Shown in pieces: positions 8,176-18,954 of a stretch of DNA of 54,834 bases. Each line of letters begins with the position of its first letter. Position 1 is the first letter of the stretch. The stretch is from positions 1 to 54,834 of the forward strand of contig JAFGIX010000017.1 in assembly GCA_016929395.1 (NCBI GenBank), read 5' to 3'. The notes beneath the pieces were generated by a model. The model had not been told where the DNA came from, searched no databases, and was given only the letters and a program-made list of their open reading frames with translations. The translations under genes were made by a program, and so were the position numbers. The stretch is from Candidatus Zymogenus saltonus. GTDB taxonomy: Bacteria; Desulfobacterota; Zymogenia; Zymogenales; Zymogenaceae.

Positions 8176-8612
8176 TCCCCTTCCTTTTCGAGCTTCTCGC
8201 GCATTCTCTGCTGGAATTCCTCGACCTCGGTTTTTAAGAGCTTCAATTCTTCTATCCTGTGATCGATCTCCCTACTGTGGTAGTCGAAGAGCTCGATGAT
8301 GCGGGGGAACACCTTGGAGTTCTTCCTGTGGATCTTGTAGATGGCGTTGAGCTCCTGCATCTCGGCGAGGGTCAGGCCCAGCAGCTTGAGTTTTTTGATG
8401 AACCTCAGCCTCCTGAAGTCGCTCTCCGAGTAGATCCTTTTTCCTCCCTCCTTCCTCTTTACCTGATCCATGAGGCCGATCTCCTCGTAGTAGCGAATAG
8501 TCCTGGGGGAGATGTCGAGCCTCTCGGAGAGCTCGCTTATCGACATGTGGTTGTTTTTCGACTCCTCGTCGCCGCCCTCTTTTATAACACCGGCCGCAGA
8601 TTTTTCGGCCAT
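8172..8612 (-). CDS. MerR-family transcriptional regulator
   Basis: 146 residues. A disordered N-terminal tail of about 22 residues precedes a MerR winged helix (Ser-Ile-Ser-Glu-Leu-Ser-Glu-Arg-Leu...Thr-Ile-Arg-Tyr-Tyr-Glu-Glu-Ile-Gly-Leu), then a long C-terminal dimerisation coiled coil (about residues 95-146) with no metal-binding cysteines. It is the first gene of a merR-cobO-icmA-icmB series and probably regulates it. An alternative start is Met23. The ligand is unknown; an acyl-CoA or fatty-acid signal would suit the context. Confidence 0.88.
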   Translation of the reverse strand: MAEKSAAGVIKEGGDEESKNNHMSISELSERLDISPRTIRYYEEIGLMDQVKRKEGGKRIYSESDFRRLRFIKKLKLLGLTLAEMQELNAIYKIHRKNSKVFPRIIELFDYHSREIDHRIEELKLLKTEVEEFQQRMREKLEKEGE

Positions 8613-8855
8613 CTATAAGGTCCCCTTTCTGATCCTTTAATGCTAAAAACTCTCTTATTGTTCCGCGGGGATTTTTTAAAATTAGTAAAACTTGGGCAAT
8701 CCGTCCATCGCCCGTTATCACTGTAGATACCGCCCCCCTCTTTTAACGGCCTCTTCCCTTATACAGGCACGCTTTCCCGTCCCCCTCCCAAATAGTGTTT
8801 GTCCCACTTTACCGGCAGCGTTCACCCCCCCTCGGCCCCCCCCTTTTACAGCCTC

Positions 8856-9167
8856 TTCCGTGTGCGGGAGTAATTTCCCGACCCCCTCTTCCCAAAGTTC
8901 GCGCGAAAGTATTTTCGCCCCCTTCTTGTGTGGGAGAAATTTCCCTGCCAACCTTGACCTAATCCGTGCGAAAATCTTGCCTCCCTCTTTGCCCCTGCTC
9001 CCCCCCGCCCCGCAGTTAATTATTTCCCCGATCCCCCACTTCCCAATCATCGCGAAGATCTTTTCGCTCCCCCTTTGTGCAAGGATATTTTCCCGATCCC
9101 CCCGTTCCGCAGTTAATTATTTTCCGACCCCCTCTCCTTGTGCGGGAACAATTTCCCGACCCCCCCT
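8856..9167. repeat. Array of about nine degenerate C-rich inverted-repeat units
   Basis: Units of about 25-30 bases recur every 30-45 bases. Each has a short imperfect palindrome followed by a C5-C6 run. The first (8864-8886) and last (9141-9166) match at nearly every base: GCGGGA, three variable bases, then ATTTCCCGACCCCC. The units near 9009-9037 and 9106-9132 share CCGCAGTTAATTATTT. GCGAAA...TTTCGC at 8903-8918 is a perfect stem. Spacers are neither unique nor even, so it is not CRISPR. The rest of 8613-9414 is pyrimidine-rich on plus and holds no gene I can support. Confidence 0.6.
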
Positions 9168-9414
9168 CCCTGCCACGTTACGTAAACTGGCAAACACATG
9201 TAAGGTATTTATCAAGAAAGGGTGGTGTTGTCAAGAAAAAAGTTGATTGACTCTTCAATCAACTTCCTTTTTTGTAGGCGACGGGGTGTTGTTTTTTCGA
9301 TTTATGAGCCGCATCCGACGGACAAAATCCTTTATATTATTTGTGATCGGTGATATGGTGTTGGGAGAGGATGATGTTTTCTTTGGCCATAGATATTTAT
9401 TTGAAAGGCTGTAT

Positions 9415-9621
9415 ATGGATTTGGATTACAAGCTGATCATAGTCGCCCTGGGCCTTATGTTCATCATTGAGGGGATTCCCTATTTTGCCTTTCCCCATCT
9501 CGTAAAGCGTTTGATGATTGAGGCGCTGAAGCTCCCCGACAGGGTGCTTCGGATATTCGGATTTATCGCCCTCGTATTGGGCCTTTTATTTATCTATTTG
9601 GGCAGCAGGGTGCTGGGTTAG
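9415..9621 (+). CDS. DUF2065 (YjeT-like) small membrane protein
   Basis: 68 residues with two hydrophobic segments (about 6-24 and 47-66) around a short polar stretch containing Pro-His-Leu-Val-Lys-Arg. The Leu-Gly-Leu-Met-Phe-Ile-Ile-Glu-Gly start and Arg-Ile-Phe-Gly-Phe turn fit DUF2065. The open frame extends upstream to 9247, but that part is not protein-like and the family is about 60 residues long, so I chose the ATG at 9415. Its function is unknown; it would be an inner-membrane protein. It stands alone, divergent from merR. Confidence 0.7.
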   Translation: MDLDYKLIIVALGLMFIIEGIPYFAFPHLVKRLMIEALKLPDRVLRIFGFIALVLGLLFIYLGSRVLG

Positions 9622-9798
9622 GGGGCGATATTGCAGTATTTGGTTTGTCATGATTGATGGATGCCACAAATATCAAACAATCACCTTGACATTTCCTTGA
9701 AAATGTGCTTTTATCAATAAGTTTACTGTATTATCGTCGGATTTTTAAGGGTAAGCGTTGAGGGGACGGGGAAGAGGGCGGTTTGGAGAGTTCTGACT

Positions 9799-10950
9799 TT
9801 GACTTCTGCCTTTGAATATGGATATGATCTTCCCGATGGGATGATAGCCCAGGTGCCCGCCGAGACTAGGGGGGGATCGAGGCTGATGGTGCTGGACAGG
9901 CAAGGGAGGAGCGGGGTGGGTCATTATTCGTTTTCGGATATAGGGAAGTTTCTTAAGAAAGGGGACCTCGTTGTCGTCAACGACAGCCGGGTCGTGCCGG
10001 CGGTTGTTCACGGCCGGAAGGTCACGGGGGGTAGGGTGAGGCTGTTGTTTCTCGGCGATGGGGGTAACGGTCTGGGGAAGGGTGAGAAGAGTTATCGTGG
10101 CTACCGCTGTTTGATCTACGGGAAGAGGGTGAGGAGAGGGACTAAGCTGCTGCTGCCGGGCGGGGCCGAGGTGGTCGTGCTGGGTAGGGGGGAGGAAGAG
10201 GGAGGGGACGGCTTTGGCGGGGGGTATTGGGTGTCTCTTGCGGGGGGGGTCGGGGAGGACAGGGGGGCTTTGTTTGAATATCTCGAAAGGTGGGGGAGGA
10301 CGCCCCTGCCGCCCTATATAAAGCGATCCGGCAACGGAGCGGGAGGTGAGGGGAAAGTTGGGAGCGATGATATAGAGGAGCTGGACCGCAGGCGTTACCA
10401 GACGGTGTACGCCGGGCCGCCCGGATCGGTGGCGGCGCCCACGGCGGGGCTCCACTTCGACGAGGGGGCCATCGCGGAATTGGAGGGGCAAGGGGTCGAG
10501 TTTGCGAAGATCACCCTCCACGTGGGCCTGGGGACGTTTCTCCCCATAAGGTCTTCAAGGCTGGAAGACCACGTCATGCACGGGGAGGAATACGAGATAA
10601 GCTGCGGGACGGCCGAGGCCGTAAACAGGGCGAGGGCGGAGGGGCGGAGGGTCGTCGCCGTAGGCACGACGACCGTAAGGGGGCTGGAGAGTGCTGTTAA
10701 TGAGAATGGGGAGGTTAAGGCAGGGAGGGATGTGACGTCGCTGTTCATAACGCCGGGTTACAGGTTCAGGGTCGTGGACGTTCTTCTGACTAATTTTCAC
10801 CTACCCCGGTCGACCTTGGTCGTTCTGGTCTCCGTATTTTGCGAGGCCCCTGGAGTCTCGGGAAGCGAGATGATCCTAAGGGCCTACAGGGAAGCGATAG
10901 AGAAAGGGTACAGGTTCTACAGCTACGGCGACGCGATGCTGATCATCTAA
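9799..10950 (+). CDS. queA: S-adenosylmethionine:tRNA ribosyltransferase-isomerase
   Basis: 383 residues. QueA transfers and rearranges the ribosyl group of SAM onto preQ1-tRNA to form epoxyqueuosine. Family segments seen are Tyr-Asp-Leu-Pro...Ile-Ala-Gln near the start, Val-Val-Asn-Asp-Ser-Arg-Val near 58-64, Ala-Pro-Thr-Ala-Gly-Leu-His-Phe near 213-220, and Asn-Phe-His-Leu-Pro-Arg-Ser-Thr near 335. It starts at TTG. It is somewhat longer than usual because of a glycine-rich insertion encoded by G-runs near 10060-10260. It precedes tgt, its pathway partner. Confidence 0.95.
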   Translation: MTSAFEYGYDLPDGMIAQVPAETRGGSRLMVLDRQGRSGVGHYSFSDIGKFLKKGDLVVVNDSRVVPAVVHGRKVTGGRVRLLFLGDGGNGLGKGEKSYRGYRCLIYGKRVRRGTKLLLPGGAEVVVLGRGEEEGGDGFGGGYWVSLAGGVGEDRGALFEYLERWGRTPLPPYIKRSGNGAGGEGKVGSDDIEELDRRRYQTVYAGPPGSVAAPTAGLHFDEGAIAELEGQGVEFAKITLHVGLGTFLPIRSSRLEDHVMHGEEYEISCGTAEAVNRARAEGRRVVAVGTTTVRGLESAVNENGEVKAGRDVTSLFITPGYRFRVVDVLLTNFHLPRSTLVVLVSVFCEAPGVSGSEMILRAYREAIEKGYRFYSYGDAMLII

Positions 10951-12450
<1,500 letters not shown>

Positions 12451-12780
12451 ATGGTACCCTTGGAAATTTTTTTCGCCCTTGCACAGAAGGAGGGGGCTGA
12501 GGGCGGGAACGCCCTTATCCAGTTCGCGCCGATAATACTCATCTTTGTTGTCTTCTATTTCCTCCTCATCAGGCCGCAGCAGAAACGCCAGAAGGAGCAT
12601 CAGGGCATGGTAAACGAGCTGAAAAAGGGAGACAACGTCATCACCGCGGGGGGAATCCACGGAACCGTAACTGGGGTTGCTGATAATATCGCCACGGTCG
12701 AGATCGCCAACAACATCAGGATAAAGGTCACGAAGTCGTCGATAGCGGCGGTAAAGAAGGAGGGGCAGCCCATAAACTGA
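12451..12780 (+). CDS. yajC: Sec translocase accessory protein YajC
   Basis: 109 residues with one transmembrane segment (about residues 25-45) ending in Leu-Leu-Ile-Arg-Pro-Gln-Gln-Lys-Arg, the YajC signature. A basic cytoplasmic domain with Leu-Lys-Lys-Gly-Asp-Asn-Val-Ile-Thr-Ala-Gly-Gly follows. It belongs to the SecDF-YajC inner-membrane complex that assists SecYEG. It starts immediately after the tgt stop. About 270 bases separate it from secD, more than in most genomes, and I see nothing defined in that gap. Confidence 0.95.
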   Translation: MVPLEIFFALAQKEGAEGGNALIQFAPIILIFVVFYFLLIRPQQKRQKEHQGMVNELKKGDNVITAGGIHGTVTGVADNIATVEIANNIRIKVTKSSIAAVKKEGQPIN

Positions 12781-13054
12781 TAGGCCGATTTCAGCGGCGG
12801 GGGCGTCATGGGCCGAGGGAGAAAGGGAATTATTTCATTCCGCCGTCTGTTTCGTCCAACTCGTCGCTTGGTATATAGGAAGCAACTGGAAAGGTCAAAC
12901 CTCTTCAGCAATGGAAAAAGGAGATATCTATTTGCTGAATGTTGATGTCACCAAAATATTAGTATTGTAATATCGCGGGTGATATTAGGGGCAATTTTTC
13001 AAATCGATAATCGGGACTGATCTGTCGATGGAAGATTCCCCTCAGGAGTAAAAG

Positions 13055-14680
13055 ATGATAAAGGATTTGAATATCAGGATTGCGATTATTGTCGTGGTGG
13101 TCTTGGTATCCGTCGTGTACCTGACCCCCACCTTCTTCTTTGATGGGGGCGGGAAGGTGCCCGATTTCTGGAAGAAGGCCAAGATACTCCCCACGAAGAC
13201 CCTGAACCGGGGGCTCGACCTCGAGGGGGGGATGCACATGCTTCTCGGCGTCGACCTGGAGGAATCGCTGATCAACACGATGGACAGGATGACCGTCGAG
13301 ATAAAGACTTATCTCGACAAGGAAGAGATCCCGTACCGTCACGTGGAGAGACACGGAACGGACGGCATCCGCATCGTGCTGACAGACCCGGAAAAACAGG
13401 ACGACCTGAAGGCGTATATCAACAAGACCTACAGGTTCTTCGAGATTGTCGAGACCTCCACGCTGGGGGGTGAATTCGAGGTAACCTATAAATACAGGGA
13501 GAAGGATCTTCTGGCCTTCAAGGACAGGACGGTGGACCAGACCCTGGAGACTATCAGAAACAGGGTGGACGAGCTGGGCCTGGCCGAACCGGAGATCGTG
13601 CGGCAGGGTGACTACGACATCCTCGTTCAGCTTCCGGGCCTGGCCGACGCCGAAAAGGCCAAGTCCCTTATCAAGAAGGTGGCGCTTCTGGAGTTCAAGC
13701 TGGTGGATGATAAGAACGACCTCGCCGAAGCCTTGAAGGGAAACGTGCCGGAGGGATCGGAGATCTTGTATCAAAAGATAAAAGACAGGGACACGGGGGA
13801 GCTGCTGGAGACCAAACCCTACCTAATCGAAAAGAAGACCCTTATGACCGGAGAGGTGATCACCGACGCGAACATCAGCATAAGCTCATCGGGGAGGGGG
13901 TATCCCCACGTGGCGATGAATTTCGATTCGAGGGGGGAGGCACTCTTTGAGAAAATATCCGGCGACAACGTGGGGAGGAACCTCGCCATCATCCTGGACA
14001 ACTCCGTCTATTCCGCCCCGGTAATTAAGACGAAGATCTCGGGCGGTTCCGCCATCATCGAAGGGAGCTTCACCAAAGAGGAGGCGAGCGAGCTGGCGAT
14101 TGTCTTGAGGGCCGGCGCCCTCCCCGCAAAGATCACAGTACACGAGGAGAGGACCGTGGGTCCCTCCCTGGGGGAGGACTCGATAAGAAAGGGCTTTATG
14201 GCGACTTTGATCGGCAGCGCCCTCGTTATCATAGCCATGGTCCTCTACTACGGGGCCTCCGGGCTTGTGGCCGACCTGGCGCTGTTTTTAAACATGATAA
14301 TAATCCTGGCCGTTATGAGCGCCCTCCAGGCGACGCTGACCCTTCCCGGAATCGCGGGAATTGCCCTTACCATCGGCATGGCAGTGGACGCAAACGTACT
14401 CGTCTTCGAGAGGGTCAGGGAGGAGCTGAGGCTCGGAAAGACCCCGAGGGCCGCGCTGGAGGGGGGCTATTCCAAGGCCTTCCTCACGATTATGGACGCC
14501 AACGTGACGACCCTCATCGCGGCGCTGGTCCTGTTTCAGTTCGGGACGGGGCCGGTAAAGGGGTTTGCGGTAACCTTGAGCATCGGTATCCTTACAAGCC
14601 TCTTTACCGCCATATTCGTTTCGAGAACCATATTCGATTTGGTAACTTCCCGCTTCAGGATTAAGAGACTGAGCGTATAG
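13055..14680 (+). CDS. secD: Protein translocase subunit SecD
   Basis: 541 residues. An N-terminal transmembrane segment (about 7-25) is followed by Gly-Leu-Asp-Leu-Glu-Gly-Gly-Met-His near 53, the large periplasmic P1 domain, and five clustered membrane segments from about residue 385. SecD uses the proton gradient to complete protein export. The ATG is preceded by CAGGAG. It is 12 bases upstream of secF with a good ribosome site between them. Confidence 0.96.
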   Translation: MIKDLNIRIAIIVVVVLVSVVYLTPTFFFDGGGKVPDFWKKAKILPTKTLNRGLDLEGGMHMLLGVDLEESLINTMDRMTVEIKTYLDKEEIPYRHVERHGTDGIRIVLTDPEKQDDLKAYINKTYRFFEIVETSTLGGEFEVTYKYREKDLLAFKDRTVDQTLETIRNRVDELGLAEPEIVRQGDYDILVQLPGLADAEKAKSLIKKVALLEFKLVDDKNDLAEALKGNVPEGSEILYQKIKDRDTGELLETKPYLIEKKTLMTGEVITDANISISSSGRGYPHVAMNFDSRGEALFEKISGDNVGRNLAIILDNSVYSAPVIKTKISGGSAIIEGSFTKEEASELAIVLRAGALPAKITVHEERTVGPSLGEDSIRKGFMATLIGSALVIIAMVLYYGASGLVADLALFLNMIIILAVMSALQATLTLPGIAGIALTIGMAVDANVLVFERVREELRLGKTPRAALEGGYSKAFLTIMDANVTTLIAALVLFQFGTGPVKGFAVTLSIGILTSLFTAIFVSRTIFDLVTSRFRIKRLSV

Positions 14681-14692
14681 AGGAGGAACAAA

Positions 14693-15631
14693 ATGGAACT
14701 GATAAAGCCGGGAACCAAGATAGATTTCATCGGAAAAAGAAGATATGCGTACCTCTTCTCTCTGATCCTGATTGCTGTCAGCGTAGGCTCCCTAATTCTT
14801 CACGGAGGGCCGAACTACGGAATAGATTTCGCCGGAGGAAGCCTCATTCAAGTCAAATTCAACAAGGCGGTGGGCATTAAGGATGTGAAGAACGTCCTTT
14901 TAAAGATGGGGCTTAAAGAAGCCATAGTCCAGAACTTCAAGGAAGGGGAGGAAAACGAGTATATCATTCGCGTCGTGAGGACCGAGATGGATATCACCAC
15001 CCTCTCTGAAAAGGTGAAGGAGAATATGGACAAAAAATTCGGGTTCGGCTCAGTGGATCTGCGCCGGGTGGAGATGGTCGGCCCCAAGGTGGGGGAAGAC
15101 CTGAAGAAGAAGGGGCTCTACGCCGTCCTTCTCGCCGTTGTCGGGATACTCATATACGTTTCGGTGAGATTTGAGTTTAGATACGCCCTGGGGGCCGTCA
15201 TTGCGTTGGTCCACGATGCCACTATCACCCTGGGGGCGTTCTCCATCCTCAACCTCGAAGTCTCCCTTCCCATTGTGGCGGCGATCCTCACGGTAATAGG
15301 GTATTCGATCAACGACACGATCGTCGTCTTCGACAGGGTCAGGGAAAACATGAGAAAGGCGAGGAAGACACCGGAGGACGAGGTGATGAATGAGAGCATA
15401 AACGAGACCCTCTCTAGGACCATCATGACTTCGGGCATGACTCTCCTAGCGGTCTTGGCCCTCTACTTTTTTGGCGGCGGCGTTATTCACGATTTTGCCT
15501 TTGCCCTGATCGTGGGAATCGTAATAGGTACTTACTCAACAATATACATTGCATCCCCGGTGGTCTTGATATGGAACAAACTGTTTCCGCAGAAAAGCCC
15601 GCTCCAAAAAGGGAGGCGAAAGAGGAGATAG
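14693..15631 (+). CDS. secF: Protein translocase subunit SecF
   Basis: 312 residues with the SecF pattern: an N-terminal membrane segment, Tyr-Gly-Ile-Asp-Phe-Ala-Gly-Gly near residue 43, and a five-segment membrane domain containing Gly-Tyr-Ser-Ile-Asn-Asp-Thr-Ile-Val-Val-Phe-Asp-Arg near 205. It forms the SecDF complex with the preceding gene. An AGGAGG ribosome site precedes the ATG. Its C-terminal tail is rich in Lys and Arg and is overlapped for 61 bases by the following glycosyltransferase gene. Confidence 0.96.
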   Translation: MELIKPGTKIDFIGKRRYAYLFSLILIAVSVGSLILHGGPNYGIDFAGGSLIQVKFNKAVGIKDVKNVLLKMGLKEAIVQNFKEGEENEYIIRVVRTEMDITTLSEKVKENMDKKFGFGSVDLRRVEMVGPKVGEDLKKKGLYAVLLAVVGILIYVSVRFEFRYALGAVIALVHDATITLGAFSILNLEVSLPIVAAILTVIGYSINDTIVVFDRVRENMRKARKTPEDEVMNESINETLSRTIMTSGMTLLAVLALYFFGGGVIHDFAFALIVGIVIGTYSTIYIASPVVLIWNKLFPQKSPLQKGRRKRR

Positions 15632-16302
15632 CGGCTCTTATTCCGGCCTACAACTCGGAGGACACCGTTGGAAGGGTCGTTGACGGAATAAAAGAATATG
15701 TTCCTCACGTCGTTGTCGTGAACGACGGCTCGACGGACAAGACCGAAGAGGCCGCCGCAGAATCCGGCGCCGTTGTGGTAAATCACAAGGCCCGCCGGGG
15801 AAAGGGGGAGGCTCTAAAGACGGGATTCGCAGCGCTGATGGAGGGGGGTTACGGGGCGATCCTCACCATGGACGCCGACCTCCAGCACGATCCAGGGGAT
15901 ATTCCCCCATTGATCGAAAAATATCGGGAGGGAGGCTTCGGGATCGTCATCGGATCGAGGATGGCGTCGAAAAAGGATATCCCGAGATACCGCCTTGTTC
16001 CTAACCTCGTCGGAAACTTTTTCCTCTCGAACGCCTCGGGAAGAGATATCGAGGACAGCCAATCCGGAATGCGCATATATTCGGCGAGGCTCTTGAAGGC
16101 GATAAATCTCACCACCTCCAAATACGATACCGAGGCCGAGGCGATAATAAAGGGAGGAAAGGCGGGTTTCGACTTCGCCTTCGTGCCGATCAAGGCAATC
16201 TACGCCGAGGACCAAAAAACCTATTTCAGGCCCGTTGTTGACACATACCTCATATCCATAGTTTATCTCAGAAGTCTTTTTTGGAAGCGTGGAACGGCCT
16301 AA
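15571..16302 (+). CDS. Family 2 glycosyltransferase (polyprenyl-phosphate sugar synthase-like)
   Basis: 243 residues of GT-A fold. Motifs are Ala-Leu-Ile-Pro-Ala-Tyr-Asn-Ser, Asn-Asp-Gly-Ser-Thr-Asp (near 51), Gly-Lys-Gly-Glu-Ala (near 75) and Asp-Ala-Asp-Leu-Gln-His (near 100), as in dolichyl-phosphate mannosyltransferases. No transmembrane tail is present. The ATG lies inside the end of secF in another frame, so the two are probably transcribed together. The role may be sugar activation for envelope glycans; donor and acceptor are unknown. Confidence 0.88.
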   Translation: MEQTVSAEKPAPKREAKEEIAALIPAYNSEDTVGRVVDGIKEYVPHVVVVNDGSTDKTEEAAAESGAVVVNHKARRGKGEALKTGFAALMEGGYGAILTMDADLQHDPGDIPPLIEKYREGGFGIVIGSRMASKKDIPRYRLVPNLVGNFFLSNASGRDIEDSQSGMRIYSARLLKAINLTTSKYDTEAEAIIKGGKAGFDFAFVPIKAIYAEDQKTYFRPVVDTYLISIVYLRSLFWKRGTA

Positions 16303-16339
16303 AATATAATAATAATTGTTCTTAAATAAGTATTTTTCC

Positions 16340-16368
16340 TTGACCGTAGTCCCAAATCGTAATAAAAT
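16340..16368 (+). promoter_or_regulatory. Sigma70-type promoter of the radical SAM gene
   Basis: TTGACC (16340-16345), 17-base spacer, TAAAAT (16363-16368). Transcription would begin near 16375, about 24 bases before the ATG. Confidence 0.7.
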
Positions 16369-16398
16369 CGGGAATAACTACAGAGGTTGATTTCTGAC

Positions 16399-17751
16399 AT
16401 GTCAATTTACGATGAAATAAGAAGGTTCGTTCTCGTTCAGACCATCCACCACGGGATAGGTGTTCTGTCCAAGTTCTCCGACAGGGGTCTTATAAACACC
16501 ACCTACTGGATGGAGAAGATCACGAAGAGGGATCACTATAAAAGGGCCATAAGGAGGATAAGGGAGCTTTTCGAGAGCGGTCATCCGAGCTTTATCGTCT
16601 TAAAGAAGGTCCTTAAGGAGACGCACCCCCGCCACAGGAAGCGTCTGGTCAAGGCCTTCATAATAAACCAGCTCTTGATCGGGAGCAACCGCAGAAAGGA
16701 GTTTTCCGAGACCCCAGGGGGCTTCTATCCCCCCGGCCTTATGGTCCTCTCCCCCACGATGAGGTGCAATCTCAACTGCTTCGGCTGTTACGCCGGCAGT
16801 TACGACAGGAGCGAGGAGCTGTCTTTCAAGACCCTCGACCGGATCCTCAACGAGGGGAAGGAGATCGGAATGTTCTTCGCCGTTGTGTCGGGCGGGGAGC
16901 CTTTCTTCAGAAAGGACCTGATGGACCTCTTTGAAAAGCACCACGACGTCGCCTTTCAGGTCTACACCCACGGGGGGCTCCTTGATAAGGACCTCGTCAA
17001 GAGGATAGCGAGGGCGGGAAACATCCTTCCCGCCATAAGCATCGAGGGCTTCGAGGAGGAGACCGACAAAAGAAGGGGGAAGGGACACTACAAAAAGGTC
17101 ATGGAAGCGATGAGGCTCTTGAGGGAGGAGGGGGTCCTGTTCGGCTTTTCCTCGACCCAGACCAGGCTAAACGCCTCCTTCATAACGAGCGAGCCCTTCA
17201 TAGACCACATGATCGATGTGGGATGTACCGTGGGGTGGTACTTCTCTTACATCCCGATCGGGAGGGAGCCGAACCTCGAGCTCGTCCCCACCCCAGAGCA
17301 GAGGGACAACCTAAGGAGGTGGGTGCTCCACGTAAGGAACACCAAGCCGATCCTCGCGGCCGACTTCTGGAACGACGGGCCGGTCGTGGGGGGTTGTATC
17401 GCCGCCGGCAGAAAATACTTCCACATAAACTCCAAGGGGGACGTGGAGCCCTGTGTCTTCGCCCACATCGCCAGCCACAACATTAACAACACGACCCTGA
17501 AGGAGGCCCTGAACTGCGACCTCTTCAAGTTCATCAGGGAAACCCAGAGAAATAACCCAAACCTCTTAAGACCCTGCATGATTATAGACCATCCCGAGGT
17601 ATTAAGGGAGGCCTCTTCAATGGACGGGGTATACTTTACGCACAAGGGTGCCGATAATATCGTATCGGAGATAGCTGATTTTCTGGACAGCTACGCCCTG
17701 GAATACGCCGAATTCGCCGAGAAGGCATGGGAGGGGTATGATCACCCATAA
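16399..17751 (+). CDS. Radical SAM protein with SPASM-like C-terminus
   Basis: 450 residues. The radical SAM cluster is Cys123-x3-Cys127-x2-Cys130 (Met-Arg-Cys-Asn-Leu-Asn-Cys-Phe-Gly-Cys), followed by Gly-Gly-Glu-Pro near residue 169. The C-terminal half has scattered cysteines (Gly-Gly-Cys-Ile-Ala-Ala-Gly, Val-Glu-Pro-Cys-Val-Phe-Ala-His, Arg-Pro-Cys-Met) like an auxiliary-cluster domain. The N-terminal 110 residues are a helical extension. I chose ATG 16399 over the TTG at 16387. It has its own promoter and no obvious partner gene, so the substrate is unknown. Confidence 0.85.
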   Translation: MSIYDEIRRFVLVQTIHHGIGVLSKFSDRGLINTTYWMEKITKRDHYKRAIRRIRELFESGHPSFIVLKKVLKETHPRHRKRLVKAFIINQLLIGSNRRKEFSETPGGFYPPGLMVLSPTMRCNLNCFGCYAGSYDRSEELSFKTLDRILNEGKEIGMFFAVVSGGEPFFRKDLMDLFEKHHDVAFQVYTHGGLLDKDLVKRIARAGNILPAISIEGFEEETDKRRGKGHYKKVMEAMRLLREEGVLFGFSSTQTRLNASFITSEPFIDHMIDVGCTVGWYFSYIPIGREPNLELVPTPEQRDNLRRWVLHVRNTKPILAADFWNDGPVVGGCIAAGRKYFHINSKGDVEPCVFAHIASHNINNTTLKEALNCDLFKFIRETQRNNPNLLRPCMIIDHPEVLREASSMDGVYFTHKGADNIVSEIADFLDSYALEYAEFAEKAWEGYDHP

Positions 17752-18078
17752 ATCACTGGGCAAGGTGGGGGTTGGGAATGATTGTTGGGGGAGTTGGGTG
17801 ATAATTGGGGGGCTGGGCGATAATTATGATTTGGGGGTCAGGGGGAGGATGATGGTTGGAGGATTGGGAGGTGGCAAGGAGAGATGATTGGGGGATGACG
17901 TTTTAGGGAGTGAAGATTGGGGGGCGGGGGGGATGGGAGTTGATGGGAGTCGCTGTTTAGGTATAGCGGGAATGAAATTAAATTTTAACCGATAAACCAT
18001 ACAACTTTTCTAAATATGCTAAAGGGGGATCGTCTCCTCCTATTTATTTTGTTCTTTTAACGGAGATATTTTCTAAAT
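17752..18078 (+). other. G-tract intergenic region
   Basis: From 17760 to 17945 the plus strand repeats blocks such as GGGGGTTGGGAATGATTG and GGGGGGCTGGGCGATAATT. From 17960 it turns AT-rich, and it leads into the lipoprotein gene without a clear promoter. No gene is visible. Confidence 0.5.
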
Positions 18079-18954
18079 ATGAGCATTTTTTCTGAGTCGG
18101 GCCTTGGGCCCGTCGAGTTGTCTTTGATAAAGGGCGGTGAAAGAAAGGCCCGGGGTTTTCGGGCTTTTATTTTATTTACAGTACTCGCCCTCTTTTTCAC
18201 CTCGTGCACCCTCAAGGTGGCTAAACCCACATCCGATATTCCGCCGTATCTGAGCGCGGAGGAGATGCTTGAGGCCCTGAAAACCGCCGGGGCAAAGGTC
18301 GAAAATATAAAGGGTGTAATGACAATCCGTGTCCTGAACGCGGAGGGCAAATCGGAAAACAGCATGAGCGGGTATGTGGCCTTCGCCCCTCCGGACAAGA
18401 TGAGCTTTTCATACGTGGGCCCTCTGGGGATGATATTTTTTGCGGCAGTCAGAAACGGGGACAAGGTGATCTTCTATCTCCCCCAGCAGGGAAGGGCCTA
18501 TGTGGGGAGTGTAAGCGAGATGAAGGCGGGGCCGCTGAACAACACCCTTCTTATAACACCGTTTTCGATCCCAAAGGGCGAGATCTTTTTCGTCGAGCAC
18601 CAGGGTGCCGTAAGCACTATCTACGGGCTCGAGAGGGTTGAGGAGAGGTGGGAGATCTCCGAGAAGCTGGTTGTGGACAGGGAAAAGATGAGACCCATGG
18701 AGAGGCTGTTTTTCATGGACGGGGTGGAGGCGGTTCGGATCACATATCTCGAATATGCCGAGATCGACGGTGTTCCCGTCCCAACCCTCGTTTCCATAAA
18801 AAATACGGGAGGGAGTGAAAAGGAGGGCGAGATCAAGATCGGCCTAAAGAATGTCGAGCTGAACAAGACGCTGAACCCAGAGGTCTTTGACACAGAGGTC
18901 GGAGAGGGGTGGATTGTGGACGGGATCGGCAATTTTGTCATCCCGAAATTTTAA
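18079..18954 (+). CDS. Outer-membrane lipoprotein, LolB/DUF4292-like
   Basis: 291 residues. A charged N-terminal stretch precedes a hydrophobic segment and the lipobox Phe-Phe-Thr-Ser-Cys at about residues 39-43. The mature part shows a helix (Ala-Glu-Glu-Met-Leu-Glu-Ala-Leu) and then strands typical of LolA/LolB-like folds, including Ile-Lys-Gly-Val-Met-Thr-Ile-Arg-Val. A role in lipoprotein or lipid handling at the outer membrane is an inference, supported by lolA 1.6 kb downstream. The translation start is uncertain; the 30 residues before the hydrophobic segment may not all be real. Confidence 0.65.
   Translation: MSIFSESGLGPVELSLIKGGERKARGFRAFILFTVLALFFTSCTLKVAKPTSDIPPYLSAEEMLEALKTAGAKVENIKGVMTIRVLNAEGKSENSMSGYVAFAPPDKMSFSYVGPLGMIFFAAVRNGDKVIFYLPQQGRAYVGSVSEMKAGPLNNTLLITPFSIPKGEIFFVEHQGAVSTIYGLERVEERWEISEKLVVDREKMRPMERLFFMDGVEAVRITYLEYAEIDGVPVPTLVSIKNTGGSEKEGEIKIGLKNVELNKTLNPEVFDTEVGEGWIVDGIGNFVIPKF

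Noticed and set aside
8856-9167. CRISPR array
   Set aside because: Units diverge strongly, spacing varies and there are no unique spacers or cas genes.
8692-9246. Long open frame of 184 codons on plus (and one of 110 codons on minus) in the merR upstream gap
   Set aside because: It is built of Pro/Ser/Leu from pyrimidine tracts and follows the degenerate repeat units; there is no ribosome site or protein-like pattern.
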